Positions 1-6,201 of a stretch of 9,688 nt of DNA are shown in pieces; position 1 is the first letter of the stretch; the number at the start of each line of letters is the position of its first letter. The stretch spans positions 1 through 9,688 of the forward strand of contig CAMQRG010000065.1 of NCBI GenBank assembly GCA_947036475.1. The letters are read 5' to 3'. The translations under genes were made by a program, and so were the position numbers. Under the pieces are notes generated by a model. The model searched no databases, had not been told where the DNA came from, and saw only the letters and a list, made by a program, of their open reading frames with translations. The stretch is from an uncultured Clostridia bacterium (GTDB lineage: Bacteria > Bacillota > Clostridia > Lachnospirales > Anaerotignaceae).

Positions 1-150
1 GCACCGCAATGTCAGCGATTGCCGCGAGCGGCACCGCAATGTCAGCGATTGCCGCCTCTGCAACGGCTTTAAGCAAAATTATAGGAAATGCGACAGCACG
101 GAGCAAGATTGAAAATTCGGCAACGGCAAAAACGGCAATGAAAAACAGCC
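1..150 (+). repeat. Five 30-bp tandem units encoding tail-fibre decapeptides
   Basis: Units occupy 1-30, 31-60, 61-90, 91-120 and 121-150. The first two share their first 25 bases exactly and differ in the last five. The remaining three are strongly diverged in DNA but keep the Thr-Ala core in protein. The array continues in frame beyond the left edge. Identity decays toward the 3' side, as if units are being duplicated or exchanged further upstream. Confidence 0.85.
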
Positions 151-404
151 CCAGAAAAACTACATGGACAAGGACAAACGGCGGCAGCTGGATGGAAACT
201 ACAATCAGGAATGGCAAAGGATTTGTTGCCAAAATTGACGAAAAGGGCAGCGGCGTATCTGCGGGCTATGTCCAATGCGACGGTACGAATTATCCGCTTA
301 ACAACAATGGCGGGGAGCAGGATATTTGTAAATTCTTTACAAGCAAGCTGCTTGTAAGGAACTTTTATAATGGTTCGACGGTGGTATACATTCCTATCAG
401 CTAA
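1..404 (+). CDS. Tail fibre / receptor-binding protein, C-terminal part (5' end outside window)
   Basis: The reading frame is open from base 3 to the TAA at 402-404, and bases 1-2 finish a codon from outside, so this is the end of a longer gene. The Met codons at 9 and 39 lie inside the repeats and have no ribosome binding site, so neither is a real start. The visible protein opens with five decapeptide units of the form (S/N)-x-T-A-x-(S/T)-x-(I/M)-x-x, for example SGTAMSAIAA. Units of this kind are familiar from tail fibres of Firmicutes phages, where they are thought to build a trimeric shaft. About 90 residues follow with a beta-rich look (GKGFVAKID, VQCDGTNYPL, STVVYIPIS), probably the distal tip that touches the host surface. 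The next gene's Shine-Dalgarno overlaps the stop codon. The receptor-binding role is inferred from the repeats and gene order; I do not recognise the tip domain. Confidence 0.75.
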   Translation, partial: TAMSAIAASGTAMSAIAASATALSKIIGNATARSKIENSATAKTAMKNSPRKTTWTRTNGGSWMETTIRNGKGFVAKIDEKGSGVSAGYVQCDGTNYPLNNNGGEQDICKFFTSKLLVRNFYNGSTVVYIPIS

Positions 405-409
405 GGAGG
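403..409 (+). promoter_or_regulatory. Shine-Dalgarno AAGGAGG of the coiled-coil protein, overlapping the fibre stop
   Basis: The consensus AAGGAGG shares bases with the TAA at 402-404 and lies 10 nt before ATG 420. Ribosomes finishing the fibre gene would clear or reuse this site, so the two genes are probably translationally coupled. Confidence 0.8.
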
Positions 410-419
410 CGGGGACAGA

Positions 420-1073
420 ATGAAAGGTTTTTTTGAGAAAATGCAGGAGGCACAGCGCAAAACGGAGGAACAGCAGGCGCGTTTTTCCACTGAGATGGAC
501 ACGCTGCGGAAGGAAAGGCAGGCTGCGGATGCTGTAATGAGCCTTGCTATCGGCGCGGCAGGGCAGAAAACGGAGGCTTTATCGGCAAAGACGGAAAGCC
601 TGATTGCCGGAATGGCGGAACTCGGCGAAGGGCAGGTAAGGGCGGAGCAGGTTGAAGCCCTTGGGAAAGCCGGAGCGGCGGCAATGCAGCTTGCGGCAAG
701 TGCAGGAGCAGAGGTTGCGCGGAGCATTGCGGCATTTACGGGGCATTATCCTGCATGGATCGCGGACGGAGGGACGGAGGGGCTGAACCATATTGCAGAA
801 TACAATGGGACGGCTTATATCTGCATCAACCCTATTCAGCGGCTTGCGCACTGGACGCCGGACGCGGCAACGAATAACTACTGTCCTTACCCTTCGGCGG
901 ACAGGGACGGGGTTTATCCCTATGTGTCCGGTATGCTGGTATGGGGCGGAATGAAGGTCAGAGGCGGCGACGGGGAAATATACCGCTGCACGCTGACGGA
1001 AGGGACATACAAACTGGTGAATGAGCCAAAAGATGCGGCAAGTATATTCGAGATTGATTTGCCGTTTTCATGA
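420..1073 (+). CDS. Coiled-coil phage protein with carbohydrate-binding-like C-terminus
   Basis: This 217-residue protein starts at ATG 420, set by AAGGAGG at 403-409 with a 10-nt gap. Residues 1 to about 105 are charged and Ala/Gln/Glu-rich with heptad character (FFEKMQEAQRKTEEQQARF), predicting a long coiled coil that could trimerise or bind the fibre. From about residue 108 the composition changes to aromatic and Gly-rich: HYPAW, IAEYNGTAYIC and HWTPDAATN. That spacing of Trp, Tyr-Asn-Gly, Tyr-x-Cys and Trp-Thr-Pro-Asp resembles small CBM5/12-type chitin- or sugar-binding modules of phage tails. A second half (GMLVWGG, GDGEIYRC) may be a degenerate repeat of the same fold. It sits between the fibre and the holin, and its TGA overlaps a possible holin start (ATGA). 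A fibre-associated sugar-binding role is an inference; the coding call is secure. Confidence 0.8.
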   Translation: MKGFFEKMQEAQRKTEEQQARFSTEMDTLRKERQAADAVMSLAIGAAGQKTEALSAKTESLIAGMAELGEGQVRAEQVEALGKAGAAAMQLAASAGAEVARSIAAFTGHYPAWIADGGTEGLNHIAEYNGTAYICINPIQRLAHWTPDAATNNYCPYPSADRDGVYPYVSGMLVWGGMKVRGGDGEIYRCTLTEGTYKLVNEPKDAASIFEIDLPFS

Positions 1074-1076
1074 TGG

Positions 1077-1082
1077 AAGGAG
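1077..1082 (+). promoter_or_regulatory. Shine-Dalgarno AAGGAG that selects holin start 1091
   Basis: AAGGAG lies 8 nt before ATG 1091. The alternative ATG codons at 1070 and 1073 have only weak purines upstream, so this site argues for the shorter holin as the main product. Confidence 0.75.
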
Positions 1083-1090
1083 AGAGGGCA

Positions 1091-1591
1091 ATGAGTATAG
1101 CAAACATATTTGACAAAATCAACGTAGCAGGAGGCGTTATTATGGTGGCAGCGGCGGCGGTTTTCGGGGAATACTGGTTTCTGTTTGCGGGGCTTCTGTT
1201 CTGCAACGTGGTGGACTGGGTTTCCGGCTGGCAGAGGGCGGCGATGAAGGGCGAGAGCAGCAGTGCGGTCGGCGCGAAAGGGATCGCCAAAAAGGTCTGG
1301 TACTGGGTGATAATCGGCATGGCGTTTTTTATCGGGTTTTCTTTTGAGCAGATGGGGAAAACGATAGGCGTGCCGCTGGGCATTATGAACATGCTGGGCT
1401 GGTTTGTGCTGGCGAATTACCTTGTAAACGAAATCAGGAGCATAATGGAGAACCTTGTGGATATTGGCGTGCCTGTGCCTGACTTTATGGTGAAGGGCTT
1501 GCAGATTACAGCGGACAGGCTGGAACAGGCGGCGGACAAAGCGGTCGGGGAGGATGAAGATGGAGCGGAAAAGAACACTAATGGCGGCTGA
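1091..1591 (+). CDS. Holin, phi29/TcdE-like (phage_holin_4 family)
   Basis: The holin forms lesions in the cytoplasmic membrane at the end of the lytic cycle and so controls when the amidase encoded next can reach the peptidoglycan. The 166-residue protein has hydrophobic segments at about residues 12-26, 28-45, 69-85 and 92-112, then a charged, acidic tail (GEDEDGAEKN). The family hallmark is visible as D42-x-x-S-G46 after the second segment, followed by a polar loop with Ser/Gly and the basic pair before segment three (KGIAKKVWYW). I chose ATG 1091 because AAGGAG at 1077-1082 sits 8 nt upstream. Two in-frame Met codons at 1070 and 1073 would add MMEGERA and overlap the previous stop as ATGA. 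The length is slightly above the usual 130-150 residues because of the acidic tail, which overlaps the amidase start. Confidence 0.92.
   Translation: MSIANIFDKINVAGGVIMVAAAAVFGEYWFLFAGLLFCNVVDWVSGWQRAAMKGESSSAVGAKGIAKKVWYWVIIGMAFFIGFSFEQMGKTIGVPLGIMNMLGWFVLANYLVNEIRSIMENLVDIGVPVPDFMVKGLQITADRLEQAADKAVGEDEDGAEKNTNGG
1547..1553 (+). promoter_or_regulatory. Shine-Dalgarno GGGGAGG inside the holin gene, for the amidase
   Basis: GGGGAGG lies within holin codons and 6 nt before ATG 1560. It abuts ATG 1554, which makes that earlier Met an unlikely start. Its position couples endolysin production to holin translation. Confidence 0.7.
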
Positions 1592-2435
1592 GCCGCTGTT
1601 GCAGCGGGCAAAGCCCGCTACGTTAATCGCCATTGACGATGGGCACGGTGCGGAAACGCCCGGAAAGCGTTCTCCGGCATTCCCGGACGGGAGCGTGCTG
1701 AAGGAAAACCAGTTCAACAGCAGGACAGCGGAGCTTTTGGCGGAGGCTCTCACGCGCTGCGGCTTTGCGACACTCATGGTTGCGCCGGAGGAAAGCGACA
1801 CGCCGCTGAAAACGCGGGTCATGCGGGCGAACGAGGCGCGGGCGGACGCATACATCAGCATACACGCCAACGCATACGGGAGCGGCTGGAACGCGGCAAA
1901 CGGCGTAGAAACATGGATATATGAAAAAATAATGGGTCAAAGCAACACATACCTTTTTGCGCAGTCTGTCCATGAAGCATTTGCGGCGGCGAGCGGCAGG
2001 AAGGACAGGGGCCTCAAACGGAGCGCGGATTTATATGTGCTGAAAGCTACGGATATGCACGCGGTCATTGTGGAATGCGGGTTTATGACGAACCGCGAGG
2101 AGGCGGAACTTCTGAAAAGCGAGGATTACCGCCGGAAATGCGCGGAGGGCATATGCAAGGGCGTATGCGCGTTTTACAAGATGGAATACATATCGCCAGA
2201 GAGGCAGGAGCCGGAGCAGGCAGAGCCGCCAACAACGGCAAAGCCGTCAACAACGGCAGAGCCGTCATTTAGATACCAGTCCATACGCGACATTCCCGTA
2301 TGGGGGCAGGCTTTGATTGCGGAAATGGTGGAGAATAAATGTTTCGGGGATGCGGGGCGGATGGATTTGAGCGAAGATATGCTGCGCACAATGGTACTGC
2401 TTGACAGGCTGGCGAAAGCCAGGAAAGAAAGGTAG
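1560..2435 (+). CDS. N-acetylmuramoyl-L-alanine amidase, endolysin (Amidase_3 family)
   Basis: This zinc enzyme cuts the amide bond between muramic acid and L-alanine in peptidoglycan (EC 3.5.1.28). Numbering from ATG 1560 (291 residues), the expected metal and catalytic residues are all present: H29 in IDDGHG, E49 in LKENQFN, H102 in SIHAN and catalytic E172 in VECGFMTN. The catalytic domain spans about residues 21-208. A Pro/Thr linker (TTAKPSTTAEPS) follows, then a short C-terminal module (DIPVWGQALIAEMVENKC, then LSEDMLRTMVLLDRL) resembling the small C-terminal modules of clostridial phage amidases. There is no signal peptide, so release needs the holin. ATG 1560 is preferred over ATG 1554 because GGGGAGG at 1547-1553 is 6 nt from the former and touches the latter. 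The start lies inside the holin gene (32-nt overlap). An unusual extension of about 20 residues precedes the first core strand. Confidence 0.95.
   Translation: MERKRTLMAAEPLLQRAKPATLIAIDDGHGAETPGKRSPAFPDGSVLKENQFNSRTAELLAEALTRCGFATLMVAPEESDTPLKTRVMRANEARADAYISIHANAYGSGWNAANGVETWIYEKIMGQSNTYLFAQSVHEAFAAASGRKDRGLKRSADLYVLKATDMHAVIVECGFMTNREEAELLKSEDYRRKCAEGICKGVCAFYKMEYISPERQEPEQAEPPTTAKPSTTAEPSFRYQSIRDIPVWGQALIAEMVENKCFGDAGRMDLSEDMLRTMVLLDRLAKARKER
1603..1619 (+). other. Perfect GC-rich hairpin in the 5' end of the amidase gene
   Basis: AGCGGGC (1603-1609) and GCCCGCT (1613-1619) form a 7-bp stem closed by an AAA triloop. It starts 12 nt after the holin stop and 43 nt after the amidase ATG. 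No T-run follows, so it does not look like a terminator. It encodes part of the unusual N-terminal extension (QRAKPA). Possible roles are transcript stabilisation or slowing ribosomes; it may instead be a small palindromic insertion or chance. Confidence 0.55.
2224..2267 (+). repeat. 18-bp direct repeats encoding the amidase Pro/Thr linker
   Basis: Two 18-bp units (2224-2241 and 2242-2259) differ at two positions, and a partial third copy covers 2260-2267. They encode P-(P/S)-T-T-A-(K/E), a flexible linker between the catalytic domain and the C-terminal module. The near identity suggests recent slippage, so linker length may vary between relatives. Confidence 0.7.
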
Positions 2436-2444
2436 GGTTTCAGG

Positions 2445-2469
2445 CTTTCCAAGCGTGGAGGTTGGAAAG
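2445..2469 (+). other. Weak hairpin between the amidase and the cysteine peptidase
   Basis: CTTTCCAA (2445-2452) and TTGGAAAG (2462-2469) are perfect inverted copies around a 9-nt loop. They lie in the 73-nt gap after the amidase stop, the longest gap in the window. The stem is AT-rich and no continuous T-run follows, so termination would be weak at best. A processing site or mild attenuator is possible. Confidence 0.4.
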
Positions 2470-2494
2470 AGAAAGTTTCTATCGTTTTATATCG

Positions 2495-2501
2495 AAGGAG
2501 G
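2495..2501 (+). promoter_or_regulatory. Shine-Dalgarno AAGGAGG that selects peptidase start 2509
   Basis: The consensus AAGGAGG ends 7 nt before ATG 2509. It rules out the upstream in-frame TTG at 2401, which lies inside the amidase gene and would add 36 residues unlike any papain-family sequence. Confidence 0.85.
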
Positions 2502-2508
2502 AATTTAC

Positions 2509-3726
2509 ATGGAAAATAATAAAAATTTTGGAAATGCGCCGCTGACGCTGGTAAAAAGCCCGCGTGACGGGCGGGACTGGAAATATGGGGAGATTGTAGC
2601 AACAAGGGTTTCCCTGCCGGAAAAGGTAAGCCTGCGGGCAGAGTGCGGCCCTGTCAGAAGCCAGGGCGAAGCGGGTTTCTGTCACAGTTTTGCGGGGACC
2701 GCATTAAAAAATATGCAGGAGCGGCAGGAATACGGCGACAGGGGCTTTGATTTCTCCCCGCTGGGGCTGGCAAAGGACGTAAAGGCGCGGGACGGCCTGA
2801 CATTTACGGAAGGAAGTACCCTGCTTGCGGTCTGCAAAGCATTATGCGAAAACGGCGTTTTTGACGAAGCACTTTACCCCTACGGGCAGTATCAGGCGGG
2901 GAGCATGGATTTCCCGCCGCTGGGTTTGCAGGAAGGGGAAAAACTGCCGCGCTATTACTGCAAAAACTACGCAAGGCTTGAGGATTTGGAGGATTTGAAA
3001 CGCTGTGTGAGTGAAAGGAATCCCGTCTTGCTGGGGATTACCTGCACGAAGGAAATCTATGCGCCCACAGACGGGTGTATTGGGCTGCCTATTGGGGAAT
3101 ATCTCATCGGCGGTCACGCGCTCCTTGTTGTTGGCTACGATGATACGAAGGAAAATACGATTCGCGGAAGGAAATACAGGGGCTTTGTGGAGTGCCAGAA
3201 CAGCTGGGGGAAGGATTACGGGGACAACGGTTTCCTGTGGATTCCCTACGAATACTTTACATACCGGACGAAGGATTTCGGCATTGGCTTCATCATGGAT
3301 ATGTACGCCGCAGTCGACCTCAAGCGGGAAAATCTTTCCGGAACGGCGGTGGAGCTTTTCCTTGGCAAGCCGTTTGCCTATGACGATGGGAAGGAAGTCC
3401 GGCTGGAACAGCCGCCTATTTCGGACGAAAGGACGGGGCGGACGCTTGTGCCGCTGCGCTTTATCGGCGAGGCTTTGGGCTGCGGGGTGGAATGGAACGC
3501 CGCAAGAAGGGAAATTTGCGTGAGGAAAGGCAAGCGGGAAATTGTATTGCAGATCGGGCAGGAACGCGCCCTTGTGGACGGCGTGCGGAGGGATATTGAG
3601 CAGGCCCCTGAAATCGACCAGAAAACAGGGCGGACACTTGTGCCGCTGCGGTTCATTGCGGAAACCCTCGGAAATACAGTGCTTTGGGACGGCAGAAGGA
3701 GAAAGATTATCATTTTGAAAAAATAA
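2509..3726 (+). CDS. Papain-like C1 cysteine peptidase with C-terminal copper-amine-oxidase-N stalk domain
   Basis: The 405-residue product shows the full papain-family active site: Q52 (oxyanion hole) and nucleophile C58 in RSQGEAGFCHSFAG, H203 in IGGHALLVVGYDD, and N231 in CQNSWGKDYGDNGFLWIP. The Q-to-C spacing of six matches papain. There is no signal peptide and almost no room for an inhibitory prodomain before Q52, so the enzyme is probably made active and either leaves by lysis or is carried in virions. From about residue 284 to the end there is a Cu_amine_oxidN1-type stalk module with two copies of RTLVPLRFI (311-319 and 375-383), each followed by a Trp-containing strand. In Firmicutes surface proteins this module has no copper chemistry and seems to be structural or wall-associated. 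It follows the amidase by 73 nt and precedes the 814-residue gene by 15 nt. The substrate is unknown: S-layer or surface proteins, or phage proteins, are possible. Confidence 0.92.
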   Translation: MENNKNFGNAPLTLVKSPRDGRDWKYGEIVATRVSLPEKVSLRAECGPVRSQGEAGFCHSFAGTALKNMQERQEYGDRGFDFSPLGLAKDVKARDGLTFTEGSTLLAVCKALCENGVFDEALYPYGQYQAGSMDFPPLGLQEGEKLPRYYCKNYARLEDLEDLKRCVSERNPVLLGITCTKEIYAPTDGCIGLPIGEYLIGGHALLVVGYDDTKENTIRGRKYRGFVECQNSWGKDYGDNGFLWIPYEYFTYRTKDFGIGFIMDMYAAVDLKRENLSGTAVELFLGKPFAYDDGKEVRLEQPPISDERTGRTLVPLRFIGEALGCGVEWNAARREICVRKGKREIVLQIGQERALVDGVRRDIEQAPEIDQKTGRTLVPLRFIAETLGNTVLWDGRRRKIIILKK

Positions 3727-3741
3727 GGGGGCGTATGAAGA

Positions 3742-6186
3742 ATGGCAGTAGAAAATTTCAAGGCAGATCATTCCTGGTCCACAGGGGGACGGAACGGGAA
3801 AGGCTCCACGACCAGCAACAAAAGCTCCGGCAATAAAAACTCCGGCAGTTCCAGCAATTCTTCAACGAGCTTTGACAAAAACAAGGACTATGCGGCGGCT
3901 ATCAAGGCGGCGACTTCACAGGCAGAGAAGAACAGGCTGATTGCGGAGCGGCAGAACAAAATCAACTGGATGAACTCCACAGGGAACAACAAGAATGGCT
4001 ATACCAACGACATCTACAAAAACAATACAGGGACTTCCTCCTTTGGGGGGAGTTCCTCGAAGGGCGGCACATCCTACGGCGGCTTTGACCCCAACAAGGA
4101 CTACGCAGCGGCCATCAACTCCGCAAAGAGCCAGATCGAGCGGGACAGGCTGATTGCGGAGCGGGAGCTAAAGATAGCATGGCAGAACGCGACAGGACAG
4201 AACAAGGGTTACAACAACGATATTTACAAAAAGCCGACTTCCAGTTTTGGCGGGACTTCCAGCTTTACGCCGCCGAAAATCGTAGACACGCCGAAAGGGC
4301 GGTATACAGACAGCTTTCAGGATTTCAGCATAGGCATTGACGCGAAAGACCCACAGCAGAAGGAGGCGGCGCAGAACAGGATCAACAGCGCGATCGCGGC
4401 GATGCAGCAGAATATTGAAGCATATGGAACGGCTACGCCGGAGATGCAGGATATTTTCATGCGGGAAAATCAGGACTATGCAGACCAACTGCGGCGTATG
4501 GGCGTGGAGCCTTACCAGACGGGCGGGCGGCTATATTACAACCGTCTGCCGAGTGGAGAACAGAAGGAGCCGGAGGGGGCTTATACAGGCGACCACGCTA
4601 TGAGCCTGCCGGATATTGCGCTTTTGCGGCAGTACCAAACGGCGTACAATGACGCAAAAGCGCGGGGCGATGAAACAGGCATGAATGCCGCTCATGAAAT
4701 GGCGGAAAAGCTGCGGGCGAATTACCGCGAATATCCCCTGAAAGACAGCAACGGCTACGGGCTGGGCGAAAATGACATTGGTTTTATCCGCGATATGACG
4801 GTGCGGACAGACGCATTAGGAGGGCGATTTGTGGACGAATACAACCGGAACAGCGTAACCACGCGGAAATATGACAAGGACGGGAATCTGCAATACACCC
4901 ATACGGGGAGCATTCCCCGGCATGATGCGCGTGCCGCAAAGGATTTTTCTGAAACGAACAGGAGGCTTGCTTTGCAGGGGAAGGACAACAACACATTTTA
5001 TTCGCGTGTGGCCGACCCGAACGACCTGAGCCTGAGCAACGGCGATTTCCGGACGAAATACGCGCTTGCGGGCAGTATTGACTTAGGCGGCGGCCCGACA
5101 AACGCGTTGGAGGCTTTATTTTCCAGCGCGGATATTTACAACGCTTCACAGCTTAAGCCGGAATATGCGGGGAATGCCTTTGAGGGCATAGACCCGGGGA
5201 ATTATAACGGCATGACGAAACAGGAGATATGGGACGCTTATAATGGCATAGCCAAAAATCAGGCGGACCAGAGAAATTCCATGCTCAGCCAGCTTCTGGC
5301 GCAGTACGATGCGCAGAAAGCGCAGGGCGAGGAGAGTTTTGACGACATCGCACGACAGGCTTACATTGCAAAGCGGCAGGGGGAAACGGCACTGCCGCAG
5401 AGATTGGCGGCACTTGGCATCAGCGGCGGCGGGAGCGAATCAGCGGATTTGCAGTTACAGGCGAACTACCAGAACAACCTGAACAGCAACGAACAGGCCA
5501 GACAGAAGATGTTGAAGGACTATGCTTTGCAGGCGTTGATTGCACAGGCGCAGGCGGACAGCGACATCAGCGGCTATTATTCCACGGCGAACCAGAATGC
5601 CATGAGCGCATGGCAGAGCGAATTGCAGAACCAAAATTCATGGAACCAGTGGGCGGCAAACTTTGAGCTGCAACAGCAGCAGATGGCGGAAAGCATGCGG
5701 CAATGGGAACTGAACTATGCGCTGCAAAAGCAACAGCAGGCGGACAGCCTGACCGACAAAGAATACGAAAGGGAATGGCAGGAACGGAAATATCAGGACA
5801 GCCTGAACCAGTACGCGTTGGAAATGGCCCTGAAAACAGGGGATTTCAGCAAACTTGCGGAAAGCGGCTACAATACGGACTACTTGAAGCAGGTGCAGCA
5901 GGCGGAGCTGGAAAAAATGGCATTGGAGGCGGCAAAACTGCGGAGCCAGCTGAATAAGAGCGGGAGCGGCGGAAGATACAGCGGGAAAAGTGGAAATAAT
6001 GGCGATGGCAACAATGGCCCGAAACCAACAGATTACCCCGCTGGCGGTTTAATGAAGATGCTGAATACAGCAACATTCTTCGGAACAGACAATACACTTG
6101 CAAACTACGCATATAACAACTTGGTTGCAGGTAAAAAAGTAAGTCCGGAAACATATGAATTTTTCGCTAAAATGATGAACAGATAA
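3742..6186 (+). CDS. Large Gln/Asn/Ser-rich phage protein with internal duplication, probably virion-associated
   Basis: This 814-residue protein starts at ATG 3742 after AAGGGGG (3725-3731). I recognise no enzymatic domain. Residues 1-43 are Ser/Asn/Gly/Lys low complexity. Residues 44-93 and 115-163 are two copies of one unit (FDxNKDYAAAI ... RLIAER ... NDIYK), about two thirds identical and joined by Gly/Ser-rich spacers. Residues 294-330 carry a similar helical motif (DAKARGDETGMNAAHEMAEK) of a kind common in Clostridia phage proteins. Residues about 551-585 (LPQRLAALGISGGGSES) lead into a long Gln/Trp-rich helical region to about residue 738, including QNQNSWNQWAANFELQQQQ. A Gly/Ser/Asn linker and a short C-terminal domain (767-814) finish it. 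With no membrane segment or signal peptide, and lying beside a giant gene, it fits a tail-tube, plug or ejected protein. That role is inferred from composition and context only. Confidence 0.85.
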   Translation: MAVENFKADHSWSTGGRNGKGSTTSNKSSGNKNSGSSSNSSTSFDKNKDYAAAIKAATSQAEKNRLIAERQNKINWMNSTGNNKNGYTNDIYKNNTGTSSFGGSSSKGGTSYGGFDPNKDYAAAINSAKSQIERDRLIAERELKIAWQNATGQNKGYNNDIYKKPTSSFGGTSSFTPPKIVDTPKGRYTDSFQDFSIGIDAKDPQQKEAAQNRINSAIAAMQQNIEAYGTATPEMQDIFMRENQDYADQLRRMGVEPYQTGGRLYYNRLPSGEQKEPEGAYTGDHAMSLPDIALLRQYQTAYNDAKARGDETGMNAAHEMAEKLRANYREYPLKDSNGYGLGENDIGFIRDMTVRTDALGGRFVDEYNRNSVTTRKYDKDGNLQYTHTGSIPRHDARAAKDFSETNRRLALQGKDNNTFYSRVADPNDLSLSNGDFRTKYALAGSIDLGGGPTNALEALFSSADIYNASQLKPEYAGNAFEGIDPGNYNGMTKQEIWDAYNGIAKNQADQRNSMLSQLLAQYDAQKAQGEESFDDIARQAYIAKRQGETALPQRLAALGISGGGSESADLQLQANYQNNLNSNEQARQKMLKDYALQALIAQAQADSDISGYYSTANQNAMSAWQSELQNQNSWNQWAANFELQQQQMAESMRQWELNYALQKQQQADSLTDKEYEREWQERKYQDSLNQYALEMALKTGDFSKLAESGYNTDYLKQVQQAELEKMALEAAKLRSQLNKSGSGGRYSGKSGNNGDGNNGPKPTDYPAGGLMKMLNTATFFGTDNTLANYAYNNLVAGKKVSPETYEFFAKMMNR
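3871..4230 (+). repeat. Duplicated ~150-bp coding unit (DY...RLIAER...NDIYK)
   Basis: Copy 1 is 3871-4020 (50 residues) and copy 2 is 4084-4230 (49 residues). They share a 20-base identical block at 3932-3951 and 4145-4164. Both keep a DYAAAI helix start, the RLIAER core, a Lys-Ile-x-Trp step, a Thr-Gly turn and a Gly-Tyr-x-Asn-Asp-Ile-Tyr-Lys end. Ser/Gly spacers flank both, so each copy is probably an independently folded helical hairpin that binds the same partner. Confidence 0.8.
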
Positions 6187-6201
6187 GGGGAGGGGGAAGA
6201 A

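Noticed and set aside
151..404. Diversity-generating retroelement target in the fibre tip
   Set aside because: There is no reverse transcriptase, template repeat or C-type-lectin-like variable region in the window to support it.
2462..2490. Promoter-like TTGGAA - 17 nt - TTTTAT before the peptidase
   Set aside because: Each box matches the sigma-A consensus at only four of six positions, and the predicted transcript start would fall within or next to the Shine-Dalgarno at 2495-2501, leaving no usable leader.
2401..2508. Upstream TTG start for the cysteine peptidase
   Set aside because: It lies within the amidase gene without a ribosome binding site, while ATG 2509 has a perfect AAGGAGG at 7 nt.
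3310..3726. Copper amine oxidase activity of the peptidase C-terminus
   Set aside because: The similarity is to the N-terminal stalk module named after that enzyme. No quinone-cofactor or copper-binding catalytic domain is present.
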